DNA from: Opitutia bacterium Tous-C1TDCM
GTDB lineage: Bacteria > Verrucomicrobiota > Verrucomicrobiia > Opitutales > Opitutaceae
Assembly (NCBI GenBank): GCA_002288455.1
Contig: NEUS01000003.1
Coordinates: 16,539-80,538 of the forward strand
DNA: 64,000 bases
Direction of reading: 5' to 3'
The notes beneath the pieces are model-generated. The model worked only from the letters and a program-made list of their open reading frames with translations. It was not told the origin of the DNA and did not search any database. A program made the translations under genes and the position numbers. Position 1 is the stretch's first letter, and each line of letters opens with the position of its first letter. Positions 25,463 to 34,113 of this stretch are shown piece after piece.

Positions 25463-26944
25463 ATGAGCGACCTTCCCCCCGACATCTCCCATGACCAGCA
25501 CGCGGTCCGCCGGCAAAAGCTGGCCGAAATGCGCGCCGCCGGTTCCGATCCGTTTCGCGCCAACGTCGCGACCACGCACTTCTCGGGAGACGCGCTCAAA
25601 GCCTACGTCGAGGGCCAGGAAAACACCGTCCCGGTCACCGTCGCCGGCCGCCTCGTCGTCATCCGCGACATGGGCAAAAGCCAATTCGTCAAGATTCTCG
25701 ACCAGCAGGGGCAGATCCAGCTCTACGTGAAGAAGGACGTCGTGGGCGAGGCCGCCTACGTCGCGTTCAAGAAGCTCGATCTCGGCGACATCGTCGGCGC
25801 CACCGGCACGCTCTTCAAAACCAAGACCGGCGAGGTCACGGTGCGCGTCGACCGCTATGTGCTCGTGGCCAAGGCGCTCCGGCCCTTGCCGGAAAAATGG
25901 CACGGCCTGAGCGATGCGGAGACGGTTTACCGGCAGCGTTACCTCGACGTGATTGTGAATCCGGAATCGCGCGCGCGCCTGATGCTGCGTTCGAAGATCG
26001 TCTCGCACGTGCGGCGTTTCCTCGAGGACCGGCAGTTTCTCGAAGTCGAGACGCCCGTGCTCGAAGCCACCGCCGGCGGCGCCGCGGCCCGGCCCTTCGT
26101 CACGCACCACAACGCCCTCGACGTCGATTTCTTCCTGCGCATCGCGACGGAGCTGCGGCTCAAGCGCATGCTGGTCGGCGGCTTCGACCGCGTGTTCGAG
26201 ATCGGGCGGATCTTCCGCAACGAAGGCGTTTCCCGCCGCCACAATCCCGAATTCACGATGCTCGAGGTTTACCAGGCCTACAGCGATTACCGCGGGATGA
26301 TGGGGCTGATCCGCGATTTGATGACCTCGCTCGTGCGCGAGGTGATCAAGCCGGCCGACGGTTCCCTCAAGATCAAGCACGCCGCGAGCGGGCAGGACAT
26401 CGACTTCGGCGGCGAATGGCGCGAGGTGAAGTACAAGGACCTGATCCGCGAGGCCACGGGCGACGCGGAGTGGTTCGCGCGCTCCGAGGCGGAAAAGATC
26501 GCGAAAGCCGAAGCGATGGGCCTCGGCGTCAACCCGGCCTGGGAGGAATTCGAAATCACCAACGAGATCTTCTCGAAACGCATCGAGCCGACCTTGATCC
26601 AGCCGACCTTCGTCACGCACCTGCCGAAGGAACTTTGCCCGTTGGCCAAGATCACGCCGGACGACCCGACGACAATCGATGTCTTCGAGCTCACGATCGG
26701 CGGCATGGAAGTGGCGCCGGCGTATTCGGAACAGAACGACCCCGACGTGCAGCGCCAGATGTTCGAGGCGCAGGCCGGCGAGGAAAAGCAGAACATCGAC
26801 CACGATTTCCTGCTCGCCCTCGAGCACGGCATGCCGCCCGCCGGCGGCATGGGCGTCGGCATCGACCGCCTCTGTATTTTGCTCACCGGCGCGGAAAGCA
26901 TCCGCGACGTGATCCTCTTCCCGCAGCTGAGGCCGGGAAGCTGA
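25463..26944 (+). CDS. lysS: lysyl-tRNA synthetase, class II
   Basis: This 493-residue protein is full length for bacterial class II LysRS. An N-terminal OB-fold anticodon-binding domain (about 50-160) precedes the catalytic core with motif 2, FEIGRIFRNEGVSRRHNPEF, near residues 253-272, and motif 3, GMGVGIDRLCILL, near 467-479. It charges tRNA-Lys in the cytoplasm. MSDLPPDIS at 25463 is the chosen start; a longer frame begins within sequence that lacks similarity. The stop codon is part of an octad array that separates it from the LolC/E gene. Confidence 0.96.
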   Translation: MSDLPPDISHDQHAVRRQKLAEMRAAGSDPFRANVATTHFSGDALKAYVEGQENTVPVTVAGRLVVIRDMGKSQFVKILDQQGQIQLYVKKDVVGEAAYVAFKKLDLGDIVGATGTLFKTKTGEVTVRVDRYVLVAKALRPLPEKWHGLSDAETVYRQRYLDVIVNPESRARLMLRSKIVSHVRRFLEDRQFLEVETPVLEATAGGAAARPFVTHHNALDVDFFLRIATELRLKRMLVGGFDRVFEIGRIFRNEGVSRRHNPEFTMLEVYQAYSDYRGMMGLIRDLMTSLVREVIKPADGSLKIKHAASGQDIDFGGEWREVKYKDLIREATGDAEWFARSEAEKIAKAEAMGLGVNPAWEEFEITNEIFSKRIEPTLIQPTFVTHLPKELCPLAKITPDDPTTIDVFELTIGGMEVAPAYSEQNDPDVQRQMFEAQAGEEKQNIDHDFLLALEHGMPPAGGMGVGIDRLCILLTGAESIRDVILFPQLRPGS

Positions 26945-27048
26945 AAATCGGGAAAGCGCAAAATCGGAAAAGCGGAAAACTCGACCCGCTGATTTCAGGC
27001 TGCATCGCCGTTTCCCGCTTTCCCAATTTCCCGCTTTTCCACTTTTCT
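26943..27048. repeat. symmetrical inverted octad arrays (GRAAANCG / CGNTTTCC)
   Basis: Five 8-bp units of the GAAAATCG class (26943-26982) start inside the lysS stop codon. Five units of the reverse-complement class (27009-27048) end four bases before the next ATG. Both arms are 40 bp and the loop is 26 bp, so the spacer consists of almost nothing else. The units match those of the array at 10995-11082. Confidence 0.9.
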
Positions 27049-27052
27049 GTCG

Positions 27053-28285
27053 ATGCCCTGGTTCCTCTACCTCGCCTTCAAGCAGCTCTTTCCGACGGGG
27101 CGGAGGTTTCCGTTTTTCACGTTCATGTCGGGGCTCGGCGTGGCGGTGGGCGTCGCGTTGCTGGTCGTGACGACGTCGATCATGGGCGGCTTCGGCCAGG
27201 GGATCCGCAGCATGATCGTCGACATGCAGGGCGAGATCCAGGTCGTGCCGCTCGACGGCCTGATCGGCGATGCGGACGCTTTGATGGCGCAGATCGAGGC
27301 CCAGCCGGGCGTCGCCGGCGTCACGCCGTACGCCAAGGGCGTCGTGGGCGTCGCCTTTGAAAACAAGCCCGCCTATCCGGGCATTCTCGGGGTCGACCTC
27401 GCCCGCGTCGCGAAAGTCATCCCGCTCGACCGTTACCTGCTGCAAGGGCGGCTCGACGATCTCGACGACGATTCCGTGATCCTCAGCGTGATGCTGGCGC
27501 AATCGCTCGGCGCGCGCGTCGGATCGAAGCTCGAAGTCTATTCGCCCTTGCTGATCGAGAAATTGAAACAGGACGAAGTGCTGCTGCCGCGCGAAGTAAG
27601 GGTCGCGGGTATATTCCAGATCGGCCACCAGCACCTCGACCGCAGTCTCGTGCTCGCGCCGATGCGCCTGATGCAGGAACTCTACGGCCTTGGGAAAGGC
27701 GTGCACGGGCTCAACGTCCGCCTGCAGCCGGGCACGGACGAATTCAAAACCGCGGCGGCGCTCAACGCCGTGCTGCCGAACACGCGACGGGCGCTGACGT
27801 GGTTCGAGGCGGAGGCGGATTTCCAGAACATCATCCGGTTCGAGAAGTATATGGTGTTCTTTTTGCTCACCTTCATCGTCGTCGTCGCCGCGCTCTCGAT
27901 CATGAGCTCGCTGCTCATCTCGGTGGTGCGGAAGACGCGCGAGATCGGGCTGCTCGGTGCGCTCGGCGGCAGTTCGCGGCAGGTGGCGGCCTGTTTCTGC
28001 GCGCAGGGCGTGATCCTCGGCGTCGTCGGCACGGGCGCGGGTTTGGTCATCGCGTGGCTCGTGATCGCGTTTCGCAACGACATCGTGCGCGTGCTCGCGC
28101 GGCTGACGATGGGCGAGGAAGTTTTCCAGCAGTTCTACGGTTTCGTGAATCTGCCCTCGCACACGAGCGGCGCGGACCTCGCGATCATCATCGTGGGCTC
28201 GATCGTCGCTTCGACGTTGGCCGGGCTCGTGCCGGCGTGGCGCGCCGCGACGCTCAAGCCGGTCGAGGCGTTACGCAGCGAGTGA
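27053..28285 (+). CDS. lipoprotein-releasing ABC permease, LolC/LolE family
   Basis: The 410-residue product has the Lol permease layout: one N-terminal membrane span (about 25-48), a large periplasmic domain with the MacB-type core (about 50-270), and three C-terminal spans within about 275-395, with the coupling region VRKTREIGLLGALGG near 300-314. LolC/E permeases with the ATPase LolD extract outer-membrane lipoproteins from the inner membrane. No LolD gene is next to it; the following gene is on the other strand. The start is set by MPWFLYLAFK, the usual family beginning. Confidence 0.9.
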   Translation: MPWFLYLAFKQLFPTGRRFPFFTFMSGLGVAVGVALLVVTTSIMGGFGQGIRSMIVDMQGEIQVVPLDGLIGDADALMAQIEAQPGVAGVTPYAKGVVGVAFENKPAYPGILGVDLARVAKVIPLDRYLLQGRLDDLDDDSVILSVMLAQSLGARVGSKLEVYSPLLIEKLKQDEVLLPREVRVAGIFQIGHQHLDRSLVLAPMRLMQELYGLGKGVHGLNVRLQPGTDEFKTAAALNAVLPNTRRALTWFEAEADFQNIIRFEKYMVFFLLTFIVVVAALSIMSSLLISVVRKTREIGLLGALGGSSRQVAACFCAQGVILGVVGTGAGLVIAWLVIAFRNDIVRVLARLTMGEEVFQQFYGFVNLPSHTSGADLAIIIVGSIVASTLAGLVPAWRAATLKPVEALRSE

Positions 28286-28300
28286 GGCGGTCGCGGCCGG

Positions 28301-28819
28301 TCAGGCGGATTTGCCGCGGTCGCTGTGCAGCGTGCGCGTGCGCAGTTTCAACGCCAAATCGAGCGCGCGTTTGATGCGGGTCGGTTCCTGCTTCGCGCTC
28401 GAGACATAGTACGCGAGCGAACGCTGCATCCCGAGGGTCAGGGATTCCCAACGGGTGCGGGCGGCTTCGTCCTGCGCGAGCACGAGGGCGAATTCTTCCG
28501 GAATCTCCAGGGCTTCGGGCTCCGGGTCGGGCCCGAGCACGACCTGCACGCGGCTGCCGCGCTTGAGGCCGAGATCGCGGAGCAGGACTTGGCCGAACAG
28601 CAGGAAAAAACCGCCGTCGGCGTGGCTCTGCAGGGCGCGTTTCACGGGCTGCCCGTTCAGCGTGCCGACGAGCCGGCGGATCTTGGCTTTCCGCCAAGCG
28701 GAGCCCACGGCGTCGGGCACGGGCAGCACGTGATGCCGCAGGCCGGTGTCGAGCCGGACAATCTCGCCGACGAAGGAAACGGACTTGGTTTTCGGTCCTT
28801 TCGGAGCGGTGCGTTTCAT
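28301..28819 (-). CDS. DUF1905 / YdeI (OmdA) family protein
   Basis: This 172-residue soluble protein has a DUF1905 beta-barrel (about residues 12-95, with the typical RRLVGTLNGQPVKRAL segment) followed by an OmdA/YdeI helical region near the C-terminus (SLAYYVSSAKQEPTRIKRA). Members are implicated in stress tolerance, but the biochemical activity is unknown. The ATG at 28819 is preceded by GCC. It is convergent with the Lol permease gene (16-bp gap). A second YdeI-type gene lies at 55255-55824. Confidence 0.78.
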   Translation of the reverse strand: MKRTAPKGPKTKSVSFVGEIVRLDTGLRHHVLPVPDAVGSAWRKAKIRRLVGTLNGQPVKRALQSHADGGFFLLFGQVLLRDLGLKRGSRVQVVLGPDPEPEALEIPEEFALVLAQDEAARTRWESLTLGMQRSLAYYVSSAKQEPTRIKRALDLALKLRTRTLHSDRGKSA

Positions 28820-28928
28820 GGCGTCGGAATGAAAGGTTCGTTTCGGGCCGGCCGAGCTTGGCAATTCAGGCGAACAAAGGTGAACGGGGCCTGGGGTCTG
28901 AGAACGGCGCTGCGGTTCTCGTATCAGC

Positions 28929-28963
28929 TTTCAACTCTGAACTCCAAACCCCGAACCCTCAAC
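28929..28963. repeat. heptad array overlapping a gene end
   Basis: Five 7-bp units, each ending AAC on the plus strand (TTTCAAC, TCTGAAC, TCCAAAC and so on), span 28929-28963. They encode the last ten residues and the stop codon of the ParB-like gene on the minus strand. Confidence 0.85.
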
Positions 28964-29827
28964 TGGCGGCGTAGCCGCCGGCGTATCCACGGATTCCGGT
29001 ACGCCGGCAAGGTTGCGCTCGATCCATTGCTTGATGCGGATCAGGCCTTCGCGGCGGCGGCGCAGGTCGGGCCGCATCGTGCCGAGCAGATTCATCACCG
29101 TGATGGCGAAGTCGTCGCCGTTGGCCGTCATCATCTTTTGCAGTTCGAAGGGATTCAGCTCGCCCTTGCGCGCCATCTCGCGGGCTTCGCGTTCGAGTTC
29201 GGTGCCGGTGCCGCCGAGGGCGCCGGGGTCGCCCTTGCCTTTGGAGAAACCGCCGCCGCCGCCACCCTTGCCGCCGCCGCCGGCTTCGTCGCGGGACGAG
29301 GCCTCGGTCTTGCCGCGGGGTTGGCGTTCGATCGCCGCCGGGTGTTCTTTGCCGTCGCGGCCGACAAGCGCCTCGCGCGGGGGGAGGCGGTGGTTGCGCG
29401 TCATCTCGGAGCGCACGCGGCGCACGAGGTCGGGGGAGACGCGGCAGATTTCGGCGATGACGGGATTGGCGCGGTCGGGCCATTCCTCGAGGGCGATTTC
29501 GACCGCGTTGCGCTTGTCGGCGTTGTTGCGGTAGACGCCGTTGGTGGAGTTGGCGCCGAGGGCGTGGCGCAGCGCGTCGGTGCGGCCGCCGGCGAACACG
29601 TCCGCCTTGATCTCGGTTTTGCCGCAACGCTTGGTCGCGAGGTAGCGGTGGAAGCCGTCGGCGAGCCAGTGCGTCGCGCCGTCGAAATAGACGATGATCG
29701 GCGGGAAGACGGTCCCCTGGTTCATCTCGTCGGCATAGCTCTCGACGGCTTCGTCGGTCGTTTGCACGCGGGCCTGGGTGCCGCCGTAGATGCTGATGGC
29801 TTCGAGGGAAAGATCCTGGGTGGGCAT
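28931..29827 (-). CDS. ParB/Srx-domain protein
   Basis: The 298-residue product has an N-terminal ParB/Srx-type domain (about 8-100) with a YFDGATHWLADGFHRYLA segment that contains the GxHR-like motif. A helical region with a possible helix-turn-helix (NPVIAEICRVSPDLVRRVRSEM) follows near 118-140. A Gly-rich linker (about 165-185) leads to a basic C-terminal part. It does not look like chromosomal ParB and may be a DNA-binding or nuclease-like protein; such genes are common in mobile or accessory DNA. The last ten residues come from a heptad array, so the natural C-terminus has been replaced or extended by the repeat. Confidence 0.72.
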   Translation of the reverse strand: MPTQDLSLEAISIYGGTQARVQTTDEAVESYADEMNQGTVFPPIIVYFDGATHWLADGFHRYLATKRCGKTEIKADVFAGGRTDALRHALGANSTNGVYRNNADKRNAVEIALEEWPDRANPVIAEICRVSPDLVRRVRSEMTRNHRLPPREALVGRDGKEHPAAIERQPRGKTEASSRDEAGGGGKGGGGGGFSKGKGDPGALGGTGTELEREAREMARKGELNPFELQKMMTANGDDFAITVMNLLGTMRPDLRRRREGLIRIKQWIERNLAGVPESVDTPAATPPVEGSGFGVQS

Positions 29828-29920
29828 GGAAAAGGGAAGGGGCGCCAGTCCGGCGGGTCGGCGGCTTGCCGCAAGGGAAATTGCTGCGGAGCAATCGCGA
29901 CGCCTGGCCGCGGCCCGATC

Positions 29921-29948
29921 TCTCAACGCTCAGTTCTCTACGCTCAAC
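29921..29948. repeat. heptad array, 4 units (TCTCAAC type)
   Basis: Four 7-bp units of the TCTCAAC/GCTCAAC class lie between the cyclophilin stop (29958) and the ParB-like start (29827). They are the complement of the GTTGAGA class. Confidence 0.75.
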
Positions 29949-29957
29949 TCTGCCAGT

Positions 29958-30584
29958 TCAGGGCTTGATCGTGACTTTGCGGATGACCGGCGCCTTGAGC
30001 GGGGAACTCTGTCCGCCATCGGGGCCGCGTTGCACGGGCGTCGCGGCGAGGGCGTCGATGACCTCGAGGCCGCGCGTCACGCGGCCGAAGATTACGTAGC
30101 TCGGCGGCAGCGGATAATCGCGGTGCATGATGAAGAATTGGCTGCCGTTGGTGTTCGGGCCGGAGTTCGCGAGGGCGACGACGCCGCGGCGGTAGCCGGC
30201 GCGGTAGAGCGGGGAGCCCGGGTCGATCTCATCGGCGAAATTGCCGCCCCAGGCGCTCTCGCCGCCGCGGCCGTCGCCGCGCGGATCTCCGCCCTGGATC
30301 ATGAAGTCCTTCACGATGCGGTGGAAGGTGAGGCTGTCGTAGTAGCCGTGCTCGGCGAGCAGGCGGAAATTCTCCGCGGCCTTGGGCGCATCTTTCGGGA
30401 GCAGGACGATCTCGATCTCGCCTTGATCGGTGGCGAGGACGGCGGTGTTGCCGCCGGAGCTCTTGGCGCCGGGCGGTACCTTGGGGTTGACCTGCGGTCC
30501 GCAGCCGGAGCCGAAGAGGACGGCCGCGGCGAGCAGCAGGCCGGCGAGGGGACGGAGCGAAGAAACGGGAAACGCAGCGCGCAT
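29958..30584 (-). CDS. cyclophilin-type peptidyl-prolyl isomerase, lipoprotein
   Basis: This 208-residue protein has a lipoprotein signal with lipobox GSGC (cysteine 28) and a cyclophilin domain. The active-site arginine is in LTFHRIVKDFMIQGGDP (about 85-101), and NTNGSQFFI near 145-153 is the second signature. It catalyses cis-trans isomerisation of Xaa-Pro bonds and would assist protein folding on the periplasmic side of a membrane. It diverges from lpdA, with 102 bp between starts. The 5' end is unambiguous because the lipobox needs this start. Confidence 0.9.
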   Translation of the reverse strand: MRAAFPVSSLRPLAGLLLAAAVLFGSGCGPQVNPKVPPGAKSSGGNTAVLATDQGEIEIVLLPKDAPKAAENFRLLAEHGYYDSLTFHRIVKDFMIQGGDPRGDGRGGESAWGGNFADEIDPGSPLYRAGYRRGVVALANSGPNTNGSQFFIMHRDYPLPPSYVIFGRVTRGLEVIDALAATPVQRGPDGGQSSPLKAPVIRKVTIKP

Positions 30585-30686
30585 CCGCCAGACCTGCGCG
30601 CCGGCGCGGACGAGTCAAGCGGAGCGGGGAGGGCGGGCGGCGAGAATGCGTTTGACGGTGTTTTCCGCCGTGGCGACGTTGGCGGT

Positions 30687-32093
30687 ATGGCAGAAAACAC
30701 GGACTACGATCTCATTGTCATCGGTGGCGGCCCGGCAGGATACGCGGGCGCGATCCGGGCCGGCCAGCTCGGCAAAAAGGTCGCCTGCATCGAACTCGAG
30801 CGCGCGGGCGGGACGTGCCTGAACTGGGGCTGCATTCCGACGAAGGCGCTGCTGAAGAGCGCGGAGTTCTACCGTTCGCTGCAGAAGGCGGAGACGTTCG
30901 GGATTTCCGTGAAGGAAGCCGGTTTCGATTTCGGCAAGGTGATGGATCGCTCCCGCGGCGTCTCGAGCCAGATGGCCAAGGGCGTCGAATTCCTTTTCCG
31001 CAAGAACAAGGTCGATTACTTCGTCGGCCGCGCGCAGGTGACGGTGCCGGGCATGGTCGAGATCACCGAGGGCGAGCACAAAGGAAAGTTCTTCAAAACG
31101 AAGAACGTGCTCCTTGCCACCGGCTGCAAACCGCGCCGCTTGCCGGACATCCCGGTCGACGGGCAGCGGGTGATGACGTCGCGCGAGGCGCTGGAGCCGC
31201 GCAAGACGCCGCCGAAGTCCATCGTCATCATCGGCGCCGGCGCGATCGGCGTGGAGTTCGCCTATTTCTTCAACGCCTTCGGCTCCAAGGTCACGCTGGT
31301 CGAGATGTTGCCGCAGGTCGTGCCGGTCGAGGACGAGGAAATCGCGAAGGCGTTGCAGCGGAATTTCGAGAAGCAGGGCATGACCGTGCACGTGAACACG
31401 AAGGTCGAGAACGTCCGCGTCGGCAAAGACCAGGTCGAGCTCACGCTGGTGAAGGCCGGCGAGGCCAACTCGACGGAAGTCGAAGCCGAGTCGCTGCTCG
31501 TCGCGATCGGCGTGGTGCCGAATCTCGAGGGCGCGCTTTCCGCCAAGGTCAAACTCGAGCTCGAGCGCGGCTACGTGAAGGTGAACGACAATTACGAGAG
31601 CAGCGTGAAAGGCATCTACGCGGCGGGCGACATCATCGGGCCGCCGTGGCTCGCGCATGTGGCGACGTACGAGGCGGTCAACGCCGTCAACGGCATGTTC
31701 GGCCATCATCACGGCGGGCGCGTGAAGATTTTCCCCGGCGCCACGTATTGCCAGCCGCAGATCGCGAGCACCGGGTTGACGGAAAAGGCCGCGAAGGAAA
31801 AGGGGCTGAGCTACAAGGTCGGAAAGTTTCCGTTCACCGCGTCCGGCAAAGCCGTCGCGTCCGGCGACAGCGAAGGTTTCGTGAAGGTCATCAGCGACGC
31901 GAAGACGGGCGAGATCTACGGCGCGCACATCCTCGGCAACGAGGCGCCCGAGTTGATCGCGGAGTACGTGCTCGCGATGAACCTGGAGGCGAGCGTCGAC
32001 GAAGTGCACCGCGCGATCCACGCGCACCCGACCTTGAGCGAAGCCCTGATGGAAGCGGCGGCCGCGACCTCGGGCGAAGCGATCCATATCTGA
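30687..32093 (+). CDS. lpdA: dihydrolipoyl dehydrogenase
   Basis: The 468-residue flavoprotein shows the FAD-binding GGGPAGYAGAIRAGQLG near residues 13-29, the redox-active pair in GGTCLNWGC (Cys44 and Cys49), the NAD-binding IIGAGAIGVEF near 180-190 and the C-terminal HAHPTLSEALMEA with the catalytic His and Glu. It reoxidises lipoyl groups of E2 proteins in pyruvate or 2-oxoglutarate dehydrogenase or the glycine cleavage system; none of the partner genes lie nearby. The last two codons and the stop form one end of a perfect 36-bp palindrome. Confidence 0.95.
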   Translation: MAENTDYDLIVIGGGPAGYAGAIRAGQLGKKVACIELERAGGTCLNWGCIPTKALLKSAEFYRSLQKAETFGISVKEAGFDFGKVMDRSRGVSSQMAKGVEFLFRKNKVDYFVGRAQVTVPGMVEITEGEHKGKFFKTKNVLLATGCKPRRLPDIPVDGQRVMTSREALEPRKTPPKSIVIIGAGAIGVEFAYFFNAFGSKVTLVEMLPQVVPVEDEEIAKALQRNFEKQGMTVHVNTKVENVRVGKDQVELTLVKAGEANSTEVEAESLLVAIGVVPNLEGALSAKVKLELERGYVKVNDNYESSVKGIYAAGDIIGPPWLAHVATYEAVNAVNGMFGHHHGGRVKIFPGATYCQPQIASTGLTEKAAKEKGLSYKVGKFPFTASGKAVASGDSEGFVKVISDAKTGEIYGAHILGNEAPELIAEYVLAMNLEASVDEVHRAIHAHPTLSEALMEAAAATSGEAIHI

Positions 32094-32120
32094 AATCCGG
32101 CGCGCCGGATTTCAGATATG
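32085..32120. repeat. 36-bp perfect palindrome over the lpdA stop
   Basis: CATATCTGAAATCCGGCG (32085-32102) is followed directly by its exact complement (32103-32120). The left arm contains the last two lpdA codons and the TGA. No T-run follows, so it is not a standard terminator. A heptad array starts on the next base. Confidence 0.9.
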
Positions 32121-32259
32121 AAGTTCGGGGTTCGGCGTTCGGGGTTCGGCGTTCGGAGTTTGGCGTTCGGAGTTGGGGCGCGGACGTTGGTTCTACGGCA
32201 TTGCGCCCGAGCAGGCGGCGCGCTCTCCGGCTTTCAACTTTCAACTTCCGACTTTCAAC
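32121..32259. repeat. heptad arrays (GCGTTCG and TTTCAAC)
   Basis: Eight 7-bp units of the GNGTTCG class occupy 32121-32176. Four units of the TTTCAAC class occupy 32232-32259 and include the stop codon of the pyrophosphatase gene (32255-32257). Between them lies about 55 bp without evident features. The block separates the convergent lpdA and pyrophosphatase genes. Confidence 0.85.
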
Positions 32260-34009
32260 TCGCGCCGCGGCGGGCGCGGAACGGCGTGCCGCTCTTGCCG
32301 CTGGGCAAGGTGCCGTCGGCGGCCATTTCCTTGATCAGGGTCGTGAGGTAGGGAATCAGCTGCTTCTTGCGGCTGACGACGCCGGGCATGTCGAAGATCT
32401 CGTCCTGCTCGACGTGCGGGTAGCTGATTTTGCCGATGAAGGCGGCGTCGCCTTTGACCACGAGCAGCGAGTTCTGCGTGTTGATGTCGGTGATGAGCAG
32501 CGCGGCGAAGGCGAGGCGCTCGGCGTCGCGCAGTTCCTGCACGGCCGCGGCGATGGGTTTGGCGTGCTGCCAGAAGTTGCCGAAACCGAGTTCCTCGACC
32601 TGGGAGACGGCGAAACGGAGACCTTCCTCGGTGTACACCTTGAAGTCGGAGCGGACGACTTTCTCGGGCGGGTTGGCGAGGATGACGGAACCGGAATTGA
32701 AGATTTCGTCGGCGAGTTGCTTGGAATCCACGCCGGCGATCTCGGACAGCCACGCGAGCAAGATGGCGTCTTTGCGCGTCGTGGTCGGGCCGTTGAGATG
32801 CAGGGTGTCGGAGATGAGCCCGGACATCATGATGCCCGCGATCTGGGGCGACGGCTGCAGGCCCTCGCGGCGGAACATGTCGGCGACGATGGTGCAGGTG
32901 GAGCCGACGGGCTCGTTGATGAAGAGGATCGGCTGCGCGGTGTTGATCGCGCCGAGGCGGTGGTGGTCGATGATCTCGGTGACGGTGACTTCCTCGGCGC
33001 CGGGCACGGCCTGCGTGAGCTCGTTGTGGTCGACGAGCACGAGGCGCGTCTGCACGGGCTTGAAGATGTCGGTCTTCGTCATGATGCCCGTGAGGCAGCC
33101 CTGGTCGTTGGTGACGAGGACGGCGTGGTTGGTGACGGAGAATTTCTTCCGCACATCGGCGATGCGGGTGTCGGGATCGACGATGACGATGCTGGGGTCG
33201 ATGACGCGCTCGATGTTCGAGGCGGTGCGCACGACCCAGGACGTGGTGGCGGAATCGAAGGGACTGAGGATGAGGCTGACGCCGGCGGCTTGGGCCATCT
33301 CGACGGTTTCGTCGTCGGGCTCGAGATTGCTGGTGATGACGAGCGCGCGGATGCCGAGCTCGATGGAGCGGCGCTGGATGTCGTGGCGGTCGCCGACGAT
33401 GACGATGGATTCGTTGGCGGGGATGTTTTCCCGGACCGAGACGCTCCAGAAGGAACTGAGGTCCATGGTGCCGAGGCGCACGAAGAAATCCTGGACCTCG
33501 TCGCCGCGCACGAGGTGGATGGGCCTCGCTTTGAGCGCGGTGCAGATTGCGGCGAGGGAAGTGTGGACCTGGCGCATTATGCGCGGCGCCTTGATGCGCG
33601 GGACGAAGAAGCTGCCGAGTTGGGCGAGGGAAATGGTGCCGACGGGTTTCAATTCCGCGGTCGTGACGGGGAGGAGGGTGACGTCGTGCTGGTCGAGCAG
33701 TTCGAGCGCTTCGGCGCAGGTCGCGCTTTCGCGGACGGAGACGACGGGCGCGGTCATCAGGTCGCGGACGCGGGGCGAAACATCGCTGAGGTAGTGGGGG
33801 AGCGGTTGGTTGAAACGGCTGAGGATGGTGTCGATGCGCGCGTTGGAGTTGCCGCAGCGGGCGGCGATGTAGCCGTGTTCACCGCGCGCTTCCTTGAAGG
33901 CGGCATAGGCGATGGCGGAGCAGATCGCGTCGGCGTCGGGATTCTTGTGGCCGACGACGTAGGTAAGATTGGGGGTAGCGGGCGCGTTCGCGGCGGCGGG
34001 CGGCGTCAT
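32255..34009 (-). CDS. ppaC: manganese-dependent inorganic pyrophosphatase with CBS and DRTGG domains
   Basis: This 584-residue protein is a family II (DHH) pyrophosphatase. Metal ligands are seen in GHKNPDADAIC (His21, Asp25, Asp27), VDHNELTQ and the DHH motif of IIDHHRLG. Between the first motif and the DHH core a regulatory insert of about 250 residues holds two CBS repeats flanking a DRTGG-type domain, as in CBS-PPases that respond to adenine nucleotides or Ap4A. The C-terminal DHHA2 domain is complete. It hydrolyses PPi to phosphate. The last codons and the stop overlap a heptad array. It lies downstream of the pilin gene on the same strand, beyond a terminator. Confidence 0.9.
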   Translation of the reverse strand: MTPPAAANAPATPNLTYVVGHKNPDADAICSAIAYAAFKEARGEHGYIAARCGNSNARIDTILSRFNQPLPHYLSDVSPRVRDLMTAPVVSVRESATCAEALELLDQHDVTLLPVTTAELKPVGTISLAQLGSFFVPRIKAPRIMRQVHTSLAAICTALKARPIHLVRGDEVQDFFVRLGTMDLSSFWSVSVRENIPANESIVIVGDRHDIQRRSIELGIRALVITSNLEPDDETVEMAQAAGVSLILSPFDSATTSWVVRTASNIERVIDPSIVIVDPDTRIADVRKKFSVTNHAVLVTNDQGCLTGIMTKTDIFKPVQTRLVLVDHNELTQAVPGAEEVTVTEIIDHHRLGAINTAQPILFINEPVGSTCTIVADMFRREGLQPSPQIAGIMMSGLISDTLHLNGPTTTRKDAILLAWLSEIAGVDSKQLADEIFNSGSVILANPPEKVVRSDFKVYTEEGLRFAVSQVEELGFGNFWQHAKPIAAAVQELRDAERLAFAALLITDINTQNSLLVVKGDAAFIGKISYPHVEQDEIFDMPGVVSRKKQLIPYLTTLIKEMAADGTLPSGKSGTPFRARRGAS

Positions 34010-34057
34010 GGTGGTAATCCGGCACCTTGGCGCGGCGGCGCGGCGGGGGAAAGCGGG

Positions 34058-34088
34058 AAAAGAAAAAGCCCGGCCGAAAAGGCCGGGC
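34058..34088 (-). terminator. rho-independent terminator of the pilin gene
   Basis: On the minus strand, GCCCGGCC (34088-34081) pairs with GGCCGGGC (34075-34068) around a TTTTC loop and is followed by TTTTTCTTTT. It lies 26 bp after the pilin stop and upstream of the pyrophosphatase start. Confidence 0.9.
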
Positions 34089-34113
34089 CGGGGGAGTGAA
34101 CCTTGGCTGACGC

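Noticed and set aside
23873..28162. Very long open frame on the minus strand across the sulfatase, lysS and Lol genes
   Set aside because: It is antisense to three well-supported genes, has Arg/His/Pro-rich composition and shows no domain; such frames arise from high GC at codon position three.
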